A program made the translations under genes and the position numbers. From assembly GCF_001403635.1 (NCBI RefSeq), contig NZ_LN879468.1:992001-1056000 (forward strand): DNA of 64,000 bases, read 5' to 3'. This document shows, in pieces, positions 35,610 to 45,845 of the stretch (its first letter is position 1; the number at the start of each line of letters is the position of its first letter). This DNA is from Clostridium massiliamazoniense. GTDB taxonomy: Bacteria; Bacillota; Clostridia; Clostridiales; Clostridiaceae. The notes under the pieces were generated by a model. It was given only the letters and a program-made list of their open reading frames with translations, was not told the DNA's origin and did not search any database.

Positions 35610-37637
35610 CTACTTACCTAATAATTTTAGTAGTACCCCTCCATACTCATATATTACTGAAGCAAAAACTACTGATACTATGGTCATAAGTTTTATTAAT
35701 ATATTCATAGCTGGTCCTGATGTATCTTTAAATGGATCTCCTACAGTATCTCCTACTACGGCTGCCTTGTGTGCCTCGCTACCTTTTCCACCTTCTAATC
35801 CACCTTCTATAGACTTTTTAGCATTATCCCATGCTCCACCTGAATTTGCCATAAAAATAGCTAATAAAACTCCTGTACCTACACCTCCTGCTATAGTTCC
35901 TGCTAAAGCCTCTGCTCCTAAAATTATCCCTACTACAATAGGTATAATTATAGCTAAAAGTCCTGGTACAACCATTTCTTTTAATGCTGCTTCTGTTGAT
36001 ATCTCAACACATCTTTCATAATCAGGCTTTTCCTTACCTTCCATTATCCCCTTCTTTTCTTTAAATTGTCTTCTTACCTCTTCTACCATCTTAGTTGCTG
36101 CTTTACCAACAGCCTCCATAGTTAAAGCACCAAATAAAAAAGGAAGCATACATCCAATTAAAAGTCCTACTAAAGTTAAAGGATTTAATAAGTTAATAGC
36201 TTCAATTTTTACAGCTTGAGCATAAGAAGCAAATAAAGCTAAAGCTGTTAAAGCTGCTGAACCTATGGCAAATCCTTTACCTATGGCTGCTGTAGTATTT
36301 CCAACTGAATCTAATTTATCTGTTATACTTCTCACTTCTTCTGAAAGTCCTGACATTTCTGCTATGCCTCCAGCATTATCTGCAATTGGACCATAGGCAT
36401 CTACTGATATTACAGTTCCTGAGGTAGCAAGCATACCTATAGCTGAAAGGGCTATTCCATATAGGCCTAATTCACTATTCTCAAAACCTCCCATAGCTAT
36501 ATATGAACTTATAATTCCTCCTCCTATAACTACTATAGGTACTACTGTGGATTTCATTCCTATAGCTAACCCCTCAATAATATTAGTTCCAGCACCAGTT
36601 TTGGACTTCTCAACTATACTTTTAACTGAATCATACTGGTCAGATGTATATATTTCTGTAATTTTTCCTATAACTACTCCAACAATTGTTCCTATTAATA
36701 CTGAAATAAAAGGTTTCATACTACTTAACAATACATTACTTAATATAAAAGAAAATATTATCATAAGAACGACTGATATATACATAGCCTTATTTAAAGC
36801 TCTTTGAGGATTTGTGTCTTTTGATTTTTTAACATAAAAGATTCCCATTAAAGATGCTATTATTCCTGCTCCTCCTAGTAAAATCGGTAATTTTAATGCT
36901 TCTTCTCCTAAAGTGACACTTGCCATAACTCCTAAGGTTATAGCTGATATTATAGAGCCCACATAGGATTCAAATAGGTCTGCCCCCATTCCTGCAATAT
37001 CTCCTACATTGTCTCCTACATTGTCTGCTATGACTGCTGGATTTCTTGGGTCATCCTCTGGTATTCCAGCTTCTACTTTTCCAACTAAATCAGCACCTAC
37101 ATCTGCTGCCTTAGTATATATTCCACCTCCAACTCTAGCAAATAAAGCTATAGATGAAGCACCAAAACCAAAGCCAGTTATATACTCTACTTTATCTATA
37201 CCAAATATAACTGCTACAATTGTAAGTCCTAAAATACCTAAACCAACAACAGAAAGCCCCATTACAGCTCCACCAGAAAAAGCAACTGCTAAGGCATCCC
37301 TTTGACCTTTCATAGCACCACTTGCCGTTCTTACATTAGCTTTAACTCCAACATTCATACCAATATATCCTGCTAAAATAGAAAAAATAGCTCCTAAAAT
37401 AAAACTAAAAGCAGTTATAACATTTAAGAAAAATCCTATAATAATTGCAACAGCTATTATAAAAATTAATAAGTATTTATACTCTTTTCTTAAAAATGCC
37501 ATAGCTCCTTTAGCTATACATTCGGCTATTTCTTTCATTTTTTCATTTCCAGCATCTTTCTTTATAATATCTTTTCTTATAAAGAAGGCTACACTTAAAG
37601 CTATTACACCTATAATTCCCACCCAAATTAATGACAT
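35610..37637 (-). CDS. hppA: K+-dependent membrane-bound pyrophosphatase
   Basis: Ion-pumping inorganic pyrophosphatase, 675 residues with about 16 helices, exporting H+ and/or Na+ using PPi. Active-site segments [29 protein letters not shown] and [12 protein letters not shown] are present. [14 protein letters not shown] has Ala where K+-independent enzymes have Lys, indicating the K+-dependent subfamily, which includes Na+ pumps. Start at the ATG at 37637, 6 bases after AAGGAGG; a longer frame runs to 37688 without a ribosome-binding site. Confidence 0.95.
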   Translation of the reverse strand: MSLIWVGIIGVIALSVAFFIRKDIIKKDAGNEKMKEIAECIAKGAMAFLRKEYKYLLIFIIAVAIIIGFFLNVITAFSFILGAIFSILAGYIGMNVGVKANVRTASGAMKGQRDALAVAFSGGAVMGLSVVGLGILGLTIVAVIFGIDKVEYITGFGFGASSIALFARVGGGIYTKAADVGADLVGKVEAGIPEDDPRNPAVIADNVGDNVGDIAGMGADLFESYVGSIISAITLGVMASVTLGEEALKLPILLGGAGIIASLMGIFYVKKSKDTNPQRALNKAMYISVVLMIIFSFILSNVLLSSMKPFISVLIGTIVGVVIGKITEIYTSDQYDSVKSIVEKSKTGAGTNIIEGLAIGMKSTVVPIVVIGGGIISSYIAMGGFENSELGLYGIALSAIGMLATSGTVISVDAYGPIADNAGGIAEMSGLSEEVRSITDKLDSVGNTTAAIGKGFAIGSAALTALALFASYAQAVKIEAINLLNPLTLVGLLIGCMLPFLFGALTMEAVGKAATKMVEEVRRQFKEKKGIMEGKEKPDYERCVEISTEAALKEMVVPGLLAIIIPIVVGIILGAEALAGTIAGGVGTGVLLAIFMANSGGAWDNAKKSIEGGLEGGKGSEAHKAAVVGDTVGDPFKDTSGPAMNILIKLMTIVSVVFASVIYEYGGVLLKLLGK

Positions 37638-37814
37638 GGTCTTCCTCCTTAAATTTATCTCTTTTATATTCTTATTCCTTTTTCTCATATTTTATAAATA
37701 AAAAGAAAAATATATTTAAAGAGGCCTTTATTTTTTATTAGTTTACTCCTTCTGCTCATCCCATGTTTACTTTCTTATCTAAGAACTTAATTAAAAATAT
37801 ATTGAAACTCTTAA

Positions 37815-38564
37815 TTAGTTTACTTGAATTGATTTAATTAGTTCTTCTTTCTCTAAAATAGTCCCACCCTCATTGGTTCTTGTTATAATCTCTAAAATAT
37901 CATGATAATCATAATAATTTGACTTATCAACATTATCTAATACATCATAAGAAATTATTTCTTTACTAACAAATCTATTTATCACTTGGTCTAAATTATC
38001 ATCTATTATACATCTTATTTCCTCTGTAAAATCATCACAGCTCTTTTGTATCTTATTAATTAAATTTCTCTTAGCAACTCCTCTTCTCTCCTTAGAATTA
38101 ACTATGTCTTTTAATCTAATAAAATACCATGGTGCTTCATCATTATTCATAAATTTAAATTCATATTTTATATTTTCTTCATTAGGTTCTTGACCACTAA
38201 GCAAATTAAAATACATTTCCTTACCTTCATAACTTCCACAAATAGATACATATAAACATTGCATTCTTTGTTGTCCATCTAAAACTAAGAATTTTTTATA
38301 CTCATTAATAGGTTCACTCATTCTTATTAATTTTAATTTATCTGTAAATGTACTAACAAACCTTTTATATTTTATTGGACTTTCAGTTCTTAAAACTAAA
38401 AAATGACCAATTGGGTACTCTCTCATTATGGAATCTAAAAATTTTTCTATTTTCTTTTCATCCCATACAAAGGACCTTTGTACATTAGGTAACCAAAAAC
38501 CGCCTTGCTCTATTGGATTATTTAAATAACTCACTAATTTTCTAATTGATAAAGTATTTATCAT
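37815..38564 (-). CDS. DUF262 domain protein, short (probably truncated)
   Basis: 249 residues with the DUF262/GmrS-like ParB-fold motifs: NVQRSFVWDEKKIEKFLDSI, YPIGHFLVLR and FLVLDGQQRMQCLY. Usual relatives are 350-600 residues with an HNH or helical C-terminal part; this one ends at NEGGTILEKEELIKSIQVN, where others continue into a W-rich helix. In the 70 bp after the stop, a minus-strand frame reads WDEQKE, as in the next segment of homologues, so the gene may have been cut by small rearrangements. DUF262 proteins are found in restriction and phage-defence loci; no partner is present here. Confidence 0.7.
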   Translation of the reverse strand: MINTLSIRKLVSYLNNPIEQGGFWLPNVQRSFVWDEKKIEKFLDSIMREYPIGHFLVLRTESPIKYKRFVSTFTDKLKLIRMSEPINEYKKFLVLDGQQRMQCLYVSICGSYEGKEMYFNLLSGQEPNEENIKYEFKFMNNDEAPWYFIRLKDIVNSKERRGVAKRNLINKIQKSCDDFTEEIRCIIDDNLDQVINRFVSKEIISYDVLDNVDKSNYYDYHDILEIITRTNEGGTILEKEELIKSIQVN

Positions 38565-38687
38565 AATAAAAACTCTCCCTTACACATAACATCTTAAAAT
38601 TTTCTTTTCATTATTTTTATTTATATGTATATTATGGAAATATCATGTTGATTCTATACATTTATTGGTTAATTTTCATTTATCAAT

Positions 38688-38726
38688 AAAAAAAACACCC
38701 TAATAAATATATTATTGAGGGTGCTT
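38688..38726 (-). terminator. Terminator of the 46-residue ORF
   Basis: Minus strand GCACCCTC ... GAGGGTG type stem (CACCCT 38696-38701 with GAGGGTG 38717-38723) with T8 after it. Confidence 0.8.
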
Positions 38727-38782
38727 TATATTACAACTACTACTTAAATTCTCATCAAAAACATAATTTTTATTTAATTATT

Positions 38783-38923
38783 TTAGTATTGTTGGTTTTC
38801 TGTTTTTTTCACTCTTTGATCTCTTTTATTCATGTTATTGATATTTTGATTTAATTGATTATTATCTCCAGTTTCTTGAAAGTTCTTAATATTTGACATT
38901 TTTTTCTCATTTCTGTTGCTCAT
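38783..38923 (-). CDS. Small hydrophilic protein, 46 residues
   Basis: ATG at 38923 is preceded by AAGGAG with good spacing, and a clean terminator follows, so a real small gene is likely. The product begins MSNRNEKKMSNIKNFQE and ends KKTENQQY; it is rich in Asn, Gln and Lys, with no hydrophobic core and no Cys. Such composition resembles minor spore proteins, but I do not recognise a family. The rest of the 446-bp gap (38565-39010) has nothing else. Confidence 0.6.
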   Translation of the reverse strand: MSNRNEKKMSNIKNFQETGDNNQLNQNINNMNKRDQRVKKTENQQY

Positions 38924-39010
38924 AATAATTTCTCCTTATCTCTTAGTTAATTAATATCTCAATATTATTTTCCGCAACTTAGAAAAGTATATACTAATTA
39001 AACTACTCCT

Positions 39011-39823
39011 TTATTGGGTCTCTATGGCAACTTGTATTTCTGTTATGAATTCTTCATAATTTCCAGTTTCATGAATATCTATCTTATATATCTCTAAAGG
39101 ATCACTTTTTATTTTTAAGTGATTATTATCTATATATTTCATTATTCTTTTTAAGCATGATTTTTTATTACTATAGTCTCCCTTATAAGTACATGTTACA
39201 TAATTCCCTTTTTCTATAATTACGTTACTTAACTCTTCATTTTCTTCTAAGAAACAAAAAACTGACTTATAATAATTAAAATTATTTTTATTTATTTCCT
39301 CTAGAGAAAATACAGCTCCAATATTATTATTACCTAAAATATTAAATCTCTCTTCAAATTTTTTATGAAGCTTTTTTATTAAAAAATCTGCTTCTGAATC
39401 TCTTTCAATATCTCCATTAAGAATAATTGCTTTTCTATCATCAAAATATTTTAATTCTATCTTATCAAAATCATTAAAATCTAATTCTTTTTCTATATTT
39501 AAAAGTCTACTTTTTATATTTTCCTTTTGATTTAGAAACTCCTTTATTTTTTCATCTAGCATATTTAATTCTTCTTCTAATAAATTTTTAGTTGATTTTA
39601 TAGTTCTACAATCTAAATAATCCTTTATTTTATTCATGGGAAAGTTTAATGCTCTAAGTTCCTTTATTAAATTTAATCTCCAAATATCATTTATACTATA
39701 TAATCTATATCCATTCTTATCTCTTATTGGATTTAATATGCCTAACTTTTCGTAATACATCAAAGAATCCTTACCTATAGAATATATTTTAGAAATTTCC
39801 CCGATTTTATAATAATCCTTCAT
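39011..39823 (-). CDS. MerR-family transcription regulator with GyrI-like ligand domain
   Basis: 270 residues, BltR/BmrR-like. N-terminal winged helix (YYKIGEISKIYSIGKDSLMYYEKLGIL), dimerising coiled coil (about 75-115) and C-terminal effector domain (about 120-270) of GyrI type. Start at the ATG at 39823; a TTG at 39841 also in frame. Divergent from the MATE gene, whose promoter has the MerR signature, so it most likely activates that transporter when a drug binds. Confidence 0.88.
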   Translation of the reverse strand: MKDYYKIGEISKIYSIGKDSLMYYEKLGILNPIRDKNGYRLYSINDIWRLNLIKELRALNFPMNKIKDYLDCRTIKSTKNLLEEELNMLDEKIKEFLNQKENIKSRLLNIEKELDFNDFDKIELKYFDDRKAIILNGDIERDSEADFLIKKLHKKFEERFNILGNNNIGAVFSLEEINKNNFNYYKSVFCFLEENEELSNVIIEKGNYVTCTYKGDYSNKKSCLKRIMKYIDNNHLKIKSDPLEIYKIDIHETGNYEEFITEIQVAIETQ

Positions 39824-39859
39824 TTTACGTTCACTTCCCAATTATTAAATTAAATCCTA

Positions 39860-39890
39860 TTGACTCTAGTATTATACCATAGTTTAAAAT
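39860..39890 (+). promoter_or_regulatory. MerR-type promoter and operator of the MATE gene
   Basis: TTGACT (39860-39865), 19-base spacer, TAAAAT (39885-39890). Inside, ACTCTAGTAT (39863-39872) and ATACCATAGT (39874-39883) form an inverted repeat with 8 of 10 positions paired. The overlong spacer carrying a dyad is the hallmark of MerR-activated promoters. Confidence 0.85.
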
Positions 39891-39910
39891 TTTAATAAGG
39901 AGGTTTTAAA

Positions 39911-41284
39911 ATGACTAATAAACAATACAAAGAAACTAAATTAAGTAGAAAATTTCTACATTACTTAGTGCCTTCTGTTGCAGCTATGTGGGTATTTTCT
40001 ATTTATACAATGGTAGATGGTATTTTTGTTGGAAAATTTGTTGGAGCCAATGCTCTTGCATCAATAAATATATCTATGCCTTTTATAAGTTTCATTTTTG
40101 CCTTTGCATTACTATTTGCAGTGGGAGCATCCACTATTATATCCATTTATCTTGGAAAATCTCAAAAGAAAAATGCTGATAAGATATTTTCTTCTACTTT
40201 AATAATTTTAATAATATCTTCAATAATTATACTCTTATTAGCACATTTTAATATTAATAGATTAGCTTATTTTTTAGGAGCAGATAGTACAACCCTATCA
40301 ACTGTGAAGGAATATTTATCAATCATAGCTTATTTTAATGGATTTTTTATGGTTTCCTACTATCTTGAAGTTCTGTGTAAAGCAGATGGCGCACCCTATT
40401 TATCTACTATTGGTGTTACATCATCAGCATTAACTAATATAATTCTTGATTATATATTTGTAGTAAAACTTAATTATGGTGTTGCTGGTGCAGCCTTTGC
40501 TACTGGTTTATCTCAAGTTTTATCAACAATCATTTTTTTAAGTTATTTTTTAAGTAAAAAATCTAAATTAAAATTTACTAAATTTAAATTTACTTTAAAT
40601 GACTTTTCAAGAACTGTACGAGTTGGATTTCCTGATTCAATTACAGAATTATCTGCCGGAATTGTAATATTACTTTTTAATCAAGTTATAATAAAACTTA
40701 TTGGTGAAAATGGAATAGTAGCTTATAGTGTAATTAGTTATATAAACGGCTTAGTTTTAATGACTATGCTTGGAATAAGTCAAGGTATGCAACCATTAGT
40801 TAGCTTTTATTACGGAAAAGGTGACCGTGAATCTATAAAAAAATTATTAAAATTAAGTTTATTAACAGTATCTATTAGTTCTGCCTTTGCATTTTTAGTG
40901 TCTATATGCTTTAGTAAGCCTATAGTCTCAGCTTTTCTAGATAGTTCTAATGTAGAATTATTTAACTTTACTATTAAAGCATTTAGTATTTACTCAATCA
41001 CCTTCTTATTAATGGGCTTTAATGTTTTAATAGGTGGATTTTGTTCAGCCTTAGAAAAACCTAAATATGCTTCAATTATATCTCTTTCTAGAGGCTTATT
41101 TATTATTTCTTTAAGCCTATTTATAATGGTTCTAATATTTAAAAGCAATGGTATTTGGATTTCAGCTGCAATTTCTGAGGCTATTTGTCTTATTATTTCA
41201 TTAACTATTTTAATTAAAAAAATAAAAATTTTTGATTTGAATATATATCATAAAGAAAAAAATAGACCTGAATCAGCTTCCTAG
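39911..41284 (+). CDS. MATE family multidrug efflux transporter
   Basis: 457 residues, about 12 helices in two lobes. Typical MATE openings YLVPSVAAMWVFSIYTMVDGIFVG and second-lobe GFPDSITELSAGIVILLFNQ. Exports cationic drugs using H+ or Na+. AAGGAGGTTTTAAA before the ATG. Its last codons form part of the terminator hairpin. Controlled by the divergent MerR regulator. Confidence 0.93.
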   Translation: MTNKQYKETKLSRKFLHYLVPSVAAMWVFSIYTMVDGIFVGKFVGANALASINISMPFISFIFAFALLFAVGASTIISIYLGKSQKKNADKIFSSTLIILIISSIIILLLAHFNINRLAYFLGADSTTLSTVKEYLSIIAYFNGFFMVSYYLEVLCKADGAPYLSTIGVTSSALTNIILDYIFVVKLNYGVAGAAFATGLSQVLSTIIFLSYFLSKKSKLKFTKFKFTLNDFSRTVRVGFPDSITELSAGIVILLFNQVIIKLIGENGIVAYSVISYINGLVLMTMLGISQGMQPLVSFYYGKGDRESIKKLLKLSLLTVSISSAFAFLVSICFSKPIVSAFLDSSNVELFNFTIKAFSIYSITFLLMGFNVLIGGFCSALEKPKYASIISLSRGLFIISLSLFIMVLIFKSNGIWISAAISEAICLIISLTILIKKIKIFDLNIYHKEKNRPESAS

Positions 41285-41306
41285 CTGATTTTAGGTCTAT
41301 TTTTTA
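41261..41306. terminator. Bidirectional terminator, MATE and ClC genes
   Basis: AATAGACCTGAATCAGC (41261-41277) and GCTGATTTTAGGTCTATT, then T5; overlaps the last codons of the MATE gene. Confidence 0.9.
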
Positions 41307-42896
41307 TTTTCTATCCTCACAACACTTCACATCTGAAGCGCCGCTAACTTCTAACATATCAAAAATTTCAGTTGATTTTTGCTCACTAGTCATTACCATT
41401 AAATAATCACCAGCTAGTATTTTTGTATTTCCTCTTGGTATAATTTCACTATCCCCTCTTTTAATAGCTACTATCAAGCAGCAAGATGGTAGCCCTACAT
41501 CTTTAACTAATTTACCTTCTATAGGACTTCCAAGTTCAACTGAATGTTCTACAATTATTTTATTAGTGGCTATTACATCTCTATTTTTAAATCCAACCCT
41601 ATTTAATAATCGACCAAGTAATGACTCATAAATTGGCTCTACATTTAAAGCTTCTGATATTACATAAGAAATAATTACTACTATTGATAATGCTAATATA
41701 TGTTCAAAAGATCCTGTCATTTCTAATATTAATACCATACCTGTTATAGGAGCCTTTACTGTAGATGCAAAGTTAGCAGCCATTGCTAATATTATAAAAT
41801 TTAATATATATACTTCTGGAATATGAAAATAATGACATGCTGCAATTCCGAATATATCTCCTATTATAGAGCCAAGAACTAATAATGGGAAGAATATACC
41901 ACCTGGTAGACCTGAACCGAATGCAAATAAAGTTAAAATAAATTTTAATATAAGCATTGCAAAAAGAACATCTAATCCATAATTTGATGTAGGTAAGCTC
42001 ATTATAAGATTATGACCACCACTTAATAATATAGGTGCTGTCATTCCTGCTATACCTGTCATAACAAAAGGTATCATTACTTTTATTTCTATAGGTACTT
42101 TCTTCATACATCCATAAAGACTTTGAACTTTTAAAATTCCTTTATTAAATATAGCACCACCAACACCCATTATAATTCCTAATATTATTAAAATCCAATA
42201 ATATTTTAATGGTAATACTAAAAGTGGTGATTTAAATCCTAGTGCTAATCCTGGATGTAAAAATAACTTTAGTATAAAATCGGAAGCCAATGACGATGCC
42301 ATTGCAGATATTAAAACTAAAGGTGAAAAGTTTCTATGAACTTCTTCTAATGCAAATATTGCCCCTGAAAGTGGTGCATTAAATGCAGAACTTAATCCTG
42401 CTGCGGCCCCTGCTGTTATTAGAAATTTTTCTTCTACCTTTGAAAACTTAAATACTCTTGAAAAACCTTTTCCCACAGATGCACCCATTTGTACAGATGG
42501 TCCCTCTTTACCAACTGAAAGTCCAGCTCCTAAAGATATAACTCCACCCACAAATTTGAATATAAGTATTTTCCACCAACTCATTTTTAAGTTTCTACTT
42601 AAATCACCTTCAACCTGTGGTATTCCACTCCCTGAAATCATCGGTTCTAATCTTACCATAAAACCAACTATAGCACCTAATAAACATAATAAAACAAATA
42701 TTCCTATTATTCTTGTTACATCACCTTTTGCCCATTGATACAACTCAGTGAACTTAGGTAGTAACATATCTATTAATTCTCGATATATTACTATTACAAC
42801 TCCAGCTAGTGCTCCGACTACTGTGCCCTCAAAAATAAGTCTATATTTTAAGTTTTTTCTTCGGGATAACATATCATTTATTTGTCCGCCTCCCAA
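41304..42896 (-). CDS. ClC-type chloride channel/antiporter with RCK_C domain
   Basis: 530 residues. ClC signatures GSGIPQVEG, GKEGPSVQMGA (with the gating Glu) and GSGLPGGIFFPLLV are present in a full membrane domain (about 1-430). A cytoplasmic RCK_C/TrkA_C domain (about 445-520) suggests nucleotide or c-di-AMP control. The inner-gate region cannot be tied to H+ coupling from sequence alone. Start is uncertain: TTG at 42896, 10 bases from GGAGG, or the ATG at 42872. Confidence 0.9.
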   Translation of the reverse strand: MGGGQINDMLSRRKNLKYRLIFEGTVVGALAGVVIVIYRELIDMLLPKFTELYQWAKGDVTRIIGIFVLLCLLGAIVGFMVRLEPMISGSGIPQVEGDLSRNLKMSWWKILIFKFVGGVISLGAGLSVGKEGPSVQMGASVGKGFSRVFKFSKVEEKFLITAGAAAGLSSAFNAPLSGAIFALEEVHRNFSPLVLISAMASSLASDFILKLFLHPGLALGFKSPLLVLPLKYYWILIILGIIMGVGGAIFNKGILKVQSLYGCMKKVPIEIKVMIPFVMTGIAGMTAPILLSGGHNLIMSLPTSNYGLDVLFAMLILKFILTLFAFGSGLPGGIFFPLLVLGSIIGDIFGIAACHYFHIPEVYILNFIILAMAANFASTVKAPITGMVLILEMTGSFEHILALSIVVIISYVISEALNVEPIYESLLGRLLNRVGFKNRDVIATNKIIVEHSVELGSPIEGKLVKDVGLPSCCLIVAIKRGDSEIIPRGNTKILAGDYLMVMTSEQKSTEIFDMLEVSGASDVKCCEDRK

Positions 42897-43129
42897 CTTA
42901 AAAGCACCTCCTCAATAAATAAGCGTTTAGTTTATATTATATTACTTATTTAAATAACTCTCAAAACTATTAATTCATGTATTATAATTAAATTAAACTT
43001 TCTATACAAATGTAAAGGTTTACTTCACTTTTTTGCATTATTTTATAAAAAATATTCATTTTTTATTCACAAATTTATATTTTAATGTTATTATGTAATA
43101 AAAATCATTATAAACTAAAATTTATTTAA

Positions 43130-43144
43130 TAATAATGATTATTT
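43130..43144. promoter_or_regulatory. Possible Fur box upstream of ldh
   Basis: TAATAAT-G-ATTATTT fits the 7-1-7 Fur pattern TGATAATnATTATCA at 11 of 14 positions. It is 100 bases before the ldh start, and a TATAAT lies at 43199-43204 without a good -35. The rest of 42897-43244 is plain AT-rich sequence. Weak evidence in such AT-rich DNA. Confidence 0.3.
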
Positions 43145-43244
43145 TTAACAAATTTTTAGGTATCTTATTATTTACCATTATACACAGTCCAATCCTAGTA
43201 TAATTCAATGTTAGATGCCTAAAATAAAAAAGAGGTGATTATTT

Positions 43245-44195
43245 ATGAATACTGTAAAAACATCTAAAATTTCTATAATAGGTGCCGGTTTTGTTGGCTC
43301 AACTTCTGCTTATGCACTAATGCTTCAAGGCTTATGTTCTGAAATAGTTATTGTTGACTTAAATAAAGAAAAAGCTGAAGCTGAAGCAATGGATTTATCA
43401 CACTGTGCATCTTTTGTAAAACCAGTTACTGTTACTGCGGGAGATTATAAAGATACAGCAAATTCTGATATTATTGTGATTACAGCAGGTGCTGCACAAA
43501 AACCAGGGGAAACTAGATTAGATTTAATTAACAAAAATATTAAAGTCTTTAAAGATATTGTGCCACAAGTAGTACAATATAGTCCTAATTCTATACTTTT
43601 AGTTGTATCAAACCCTGTTGACTTACTTACTCAAATTGCTTATGAAATCTCTGGGTTCCCTAAGTCAAAAGTCATTGGATCTGGTACTGTTTTAGACTCA
43701 TCTAGATTGAAATATCTCATAAGTGATTACTTTGAAATTGATTCTAGAGATATAGAAGCCTATATAATTGGAGAACATGGAGATTCAGAAATAGCTGCAT
43801 GGAGTTTAGCAAATGTTGCTGGAATGCATGTAGATGATTATTGTCATAAAGTTTCTGACACTTGTGAAGAAGACTTTAAAAGAGTTATACCTGAAAAAGT
43901 TAAAAATGCAGCCTATGAAATAATTAATAAAAAAGGTTATACAAACTATGCAATAGGAATGGCTGTAGCTAGAATTGTGGAATCTATTCTAAGAGATGAA
44001 AATTCTATTTTAACAGTATCTTCTTTATTTGAAGGTGAATATGGAATTAATGATATTTATATGTCTATACCTACTATTGTTACTAGAGATGGTGCTAAAA
44101 AAATAGTTGAAGTTCCTCTTAGTGACAGTGAAAAAGATGCTCTTGTTAAAGCATCTGAAATGCTAAAAAAACATATAGCTTCATCTGAACTTTAA
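43245..44195 (+). CDS. ldh: L-lactate dehydrogenase
   Basis: NADH-dependent pyruvate to lactate, the redox sink of fermentation. 316 residues: NAD-binding [14 protein letters not shown] (about 12-25), substrate Arg in [11 protein letters not shown], catalytic His in IIGEHGDSE (about 178). AGAGGTGATT ribosome-binding site. Monocistronic. Confidence 0.97.
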   Translation: MNTVKTSKISIIGAGFVGSTSAYALMLQGLCSEIVIVDLNKEKAEAEAMDLSHCASFVKPVTVTAGDYKDTANSDIIVITAGAAQKPGETRLDLINKNIKVFKDIVPQVVQYSPNSILLVVSNPVDLLTQIAYEISGFPKSKVIGSGTVLDSSRLKYLISDYFEIDSRDIEAYIIGEHGDSEIAAWSLANVAGMHVDDYCHKVSDTCEEDFKRVIPEKVKNAAYEIINKKGYTNYAIGMAVARIVESILRDENSILTVSSLFEGEYGINDIYMSIPTIVTRDGAKKIVEVPLSDSEKDALVKASEMLKKHIASSEL

Positions 44196-44202
44196 AAAGC
44201 AG

Positions 44203-44250
44203 AGGATGTATCAAATTACAGATACATCCTCTATGTCTTTTATCTAGCTA
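44203..44250. terminator. GATGTATC-type terminator after ldh and exoA
   Basis: GAGGATGTATC ... GATACATCCTC then TATGTCTTTTATCTAGCTA. Nearly the same 50 bp as at 20848-20895, including the TAGCTAT tail. Between convergent ldh and exonuclease III. Confidence 0.8.
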
Positions 44251-44268
44251 TATAAAACATCTACTTTC

Positions 44269-45024
44269 CTAAATTTCTATTTCTAAGATTACAGGACAAT
44301 GGTCAGATCCTAATACTTCACTATGAATATCTGCATCTTTTATATTTTCCTTTATTCTCTCTGAAACAAGGAAATAGTCTATTCTCCATCCTGCATTATT
44401 CTTTCTTGCATTAAATCTATATGACCACCAAGAATATCTTCCTTCTTCATTTGGATGAATATATCTAAAGCTATCTACAAAACCTGCATCTAATAGCTCT
44501 GTTAATTTTTCTCTTTCCTCATCTGTAAAACCAGCATTTTTTCTATTGCTTTTTGGATTCTTTAAATCTATTTCCTTATGAGCTACATTTAAATCTCCAC
44601 AAACTATAACTGGCTTTTTCTCATTAAGTTTTAGTAAATATTCTCTAAAATCATCTTCCCATTTCATTCTATAAGGTAATCTTTTAAGCTCACCTTGTGA
44701 ATTAGGAGTGTATACTGTTATCATAAAATATTTTTCAAATTCTAAGGTTATAAGTCTACCTTCCTTATCATGTTCTTCTATTCCCATTCCATAGAATACA
44801 TTAATAGGTTTTTCCTTAGTAAAAATAGCTGTCCCTGAATACCCCTTCTTCTCTGCATAATTCCAATAATCATAATATCCTTCTAGGTCTAATGAAATTT
44901 GACCTTCTTGAAGCTTACTTTCTTGAATACATAATATATCAGCATTCTGCTCTTTAAAATAATCTAAAAATCCTTTAGTAACACAGGCTCTTAACCCATT
45001 AACATTCCATGAAATTAACTTCAT
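44269..45024 (-). CDS. xth: Exodeoxyribonuclease III / AP endonuclease
   Basis: Mg2+-dependent AP endonuclease of base-excision repair, 251 residues, EEP fold. Motifs LISWNVNGLRA, QESKLQ (metal Glu), VCGDLNVAH and LGSDHCPV (catalytic His). Start at the ATG at 45024 after GGAGG; the longer frame from 45039 overlaps it. Shares a terminator with ldh. Confidence 0.96.
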   Translation of the reverse strand: MKLISWNVNGLRACVTKGFLDYFKEQNADILCIQESKLQEGQISLDLEGYYDYWNYAEKKGYSGTAIFTKEKPINVFYGMGIEEHDKEGRLITLEFEKYFMITVYTPNSQGELKRLPYRMKWEDDFREYLLKLNEKKPVIVCGDLNVAHKEIDLKNPKSNRKNAGFTDEEREKLTELLDAGFVDSFRYIHPNEEGRYSWWSYRFNARKNNAGWRIDYFLVSERIKENIKDADIHSEVLGSDHCPVILEIEI

Positions 45025-45065
45025 AGCAAAACCCTCCAAACTAAAAATGTCAAAATCACTTAAAA

Positions 45066-45106
45066 TTTAGGGGATGTATCAAAGTCATTTTGATACACCC
45101 CAATTT
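45066..45106 (-). terminator. GATGTATC-type terminator of the cyclophilin gene
   Basis: GGGGATGTATCAAA and TTTGATACACCCC, one mismatch, with T or A runs near; downstream of the lipoprotein isomerase gene on the minus strand. Confidence 0.75.
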
Positions 45107-45170
45107 TAATCTTATCTTATTATAAACCTAAATTAAGTAATTTACCAAAGTTAAATACTATTTCAATAAT

Positions 45171-45845
45171 CTAACCTTTGATTTTAACTGCTTCTTTAGC
45201 ATTATATCCATTTAAATTAATTTTTATTGATTCTATTTCTATTCTCTCTATAGGTGTTTGTCCATTCACTTTCACTATATTTAACTTATCTAAAACATCT
45301 TCTCCTGAAATAAGCTTTCCAAAAGCTGCATAAGCACCATCTAATTGAGTTGCATCATCAGTCATTATGAAAAATTGACTTCCTGCACTATCTAATTGTT
45401 GTGCCCTTGCCATTGATAATACACCCTTTTTATGACTTATATCATTAACATTAAATCCATTTTCAAAGAATTCACCCTTTATTTCATATCCTGGACCTCC
45501 TATTCCTGTTCCCTCTGGGTCCCCTCCTTGAATTACAAAATCTTTTTGAACTCTATGAATTATTAAACCATCATAAAACTTTTTATTAGCTAACTCTATA
45601 AAGTTATTTACAGTGTTAGGAGCTTTGTGTGGATATAACTCAGCCTCCATAGTTCCATAATTTTTAATTTTTATTGTAGCTGTTGGTAGAATCTCTGGTT
45701 TTTCTGGAACCTCCACAAAAGCTGATACTTGCTCTTTTGTTTCCTCTTTATCTAAAGAATCACTTTTCCCCTTTCCACTAGAACATCCAACTAATAACAT
45801 TGGTAATAATATAGCCGCCATTAATCCTTTTGCAAATTTATTCAT
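45171..45845 (-). CDS. Lipoprotein cyclophilin-type peptidyl-prolyl isomerase
   Basis: 224 residues. Lipoprotein signal with lipobox LLVGC (Cys about 21), then a Ser/Lys-rich linker and one cyclophilin domain: IIHRVQKDFVIQGGDPEGTG, GVLSMARAQQLDSAGSQFFI. Probably attached to the outer face of the membrane and assists folding of secreted proteins. Start at the ATG at 45845 after GGAGGGG. Confidence 0.93.
   Translation of the reverse strand: MNKFAKGLMAAILLPMLLVGCSSGKGKSDSLDKEETKEQVSAFVEVPEKPEILPTATIKIKNYGTMEAELYPHKAPNTVNNFIELANKKFYDGLIIHRVQKDFVIQGGDPEGTGIGGPGYEIKGEFFENGFNVNDISHKKGVLSMARAQQLDSAGSQFFIMTDDATQLDGAYAAFGKLISGEDVLDKLNIVKVNGQTPIERIEIESIKINLNGYNAKEAVKIKG

Noticed and set aside
35680-37305. 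Plus-strand ORFs inside hppA
   Set aside because: Antisense shadows of the pyrophosphatase gene, Pro/Ser/Thr-rich as expected for reverse reading of Gly/Ala codons.
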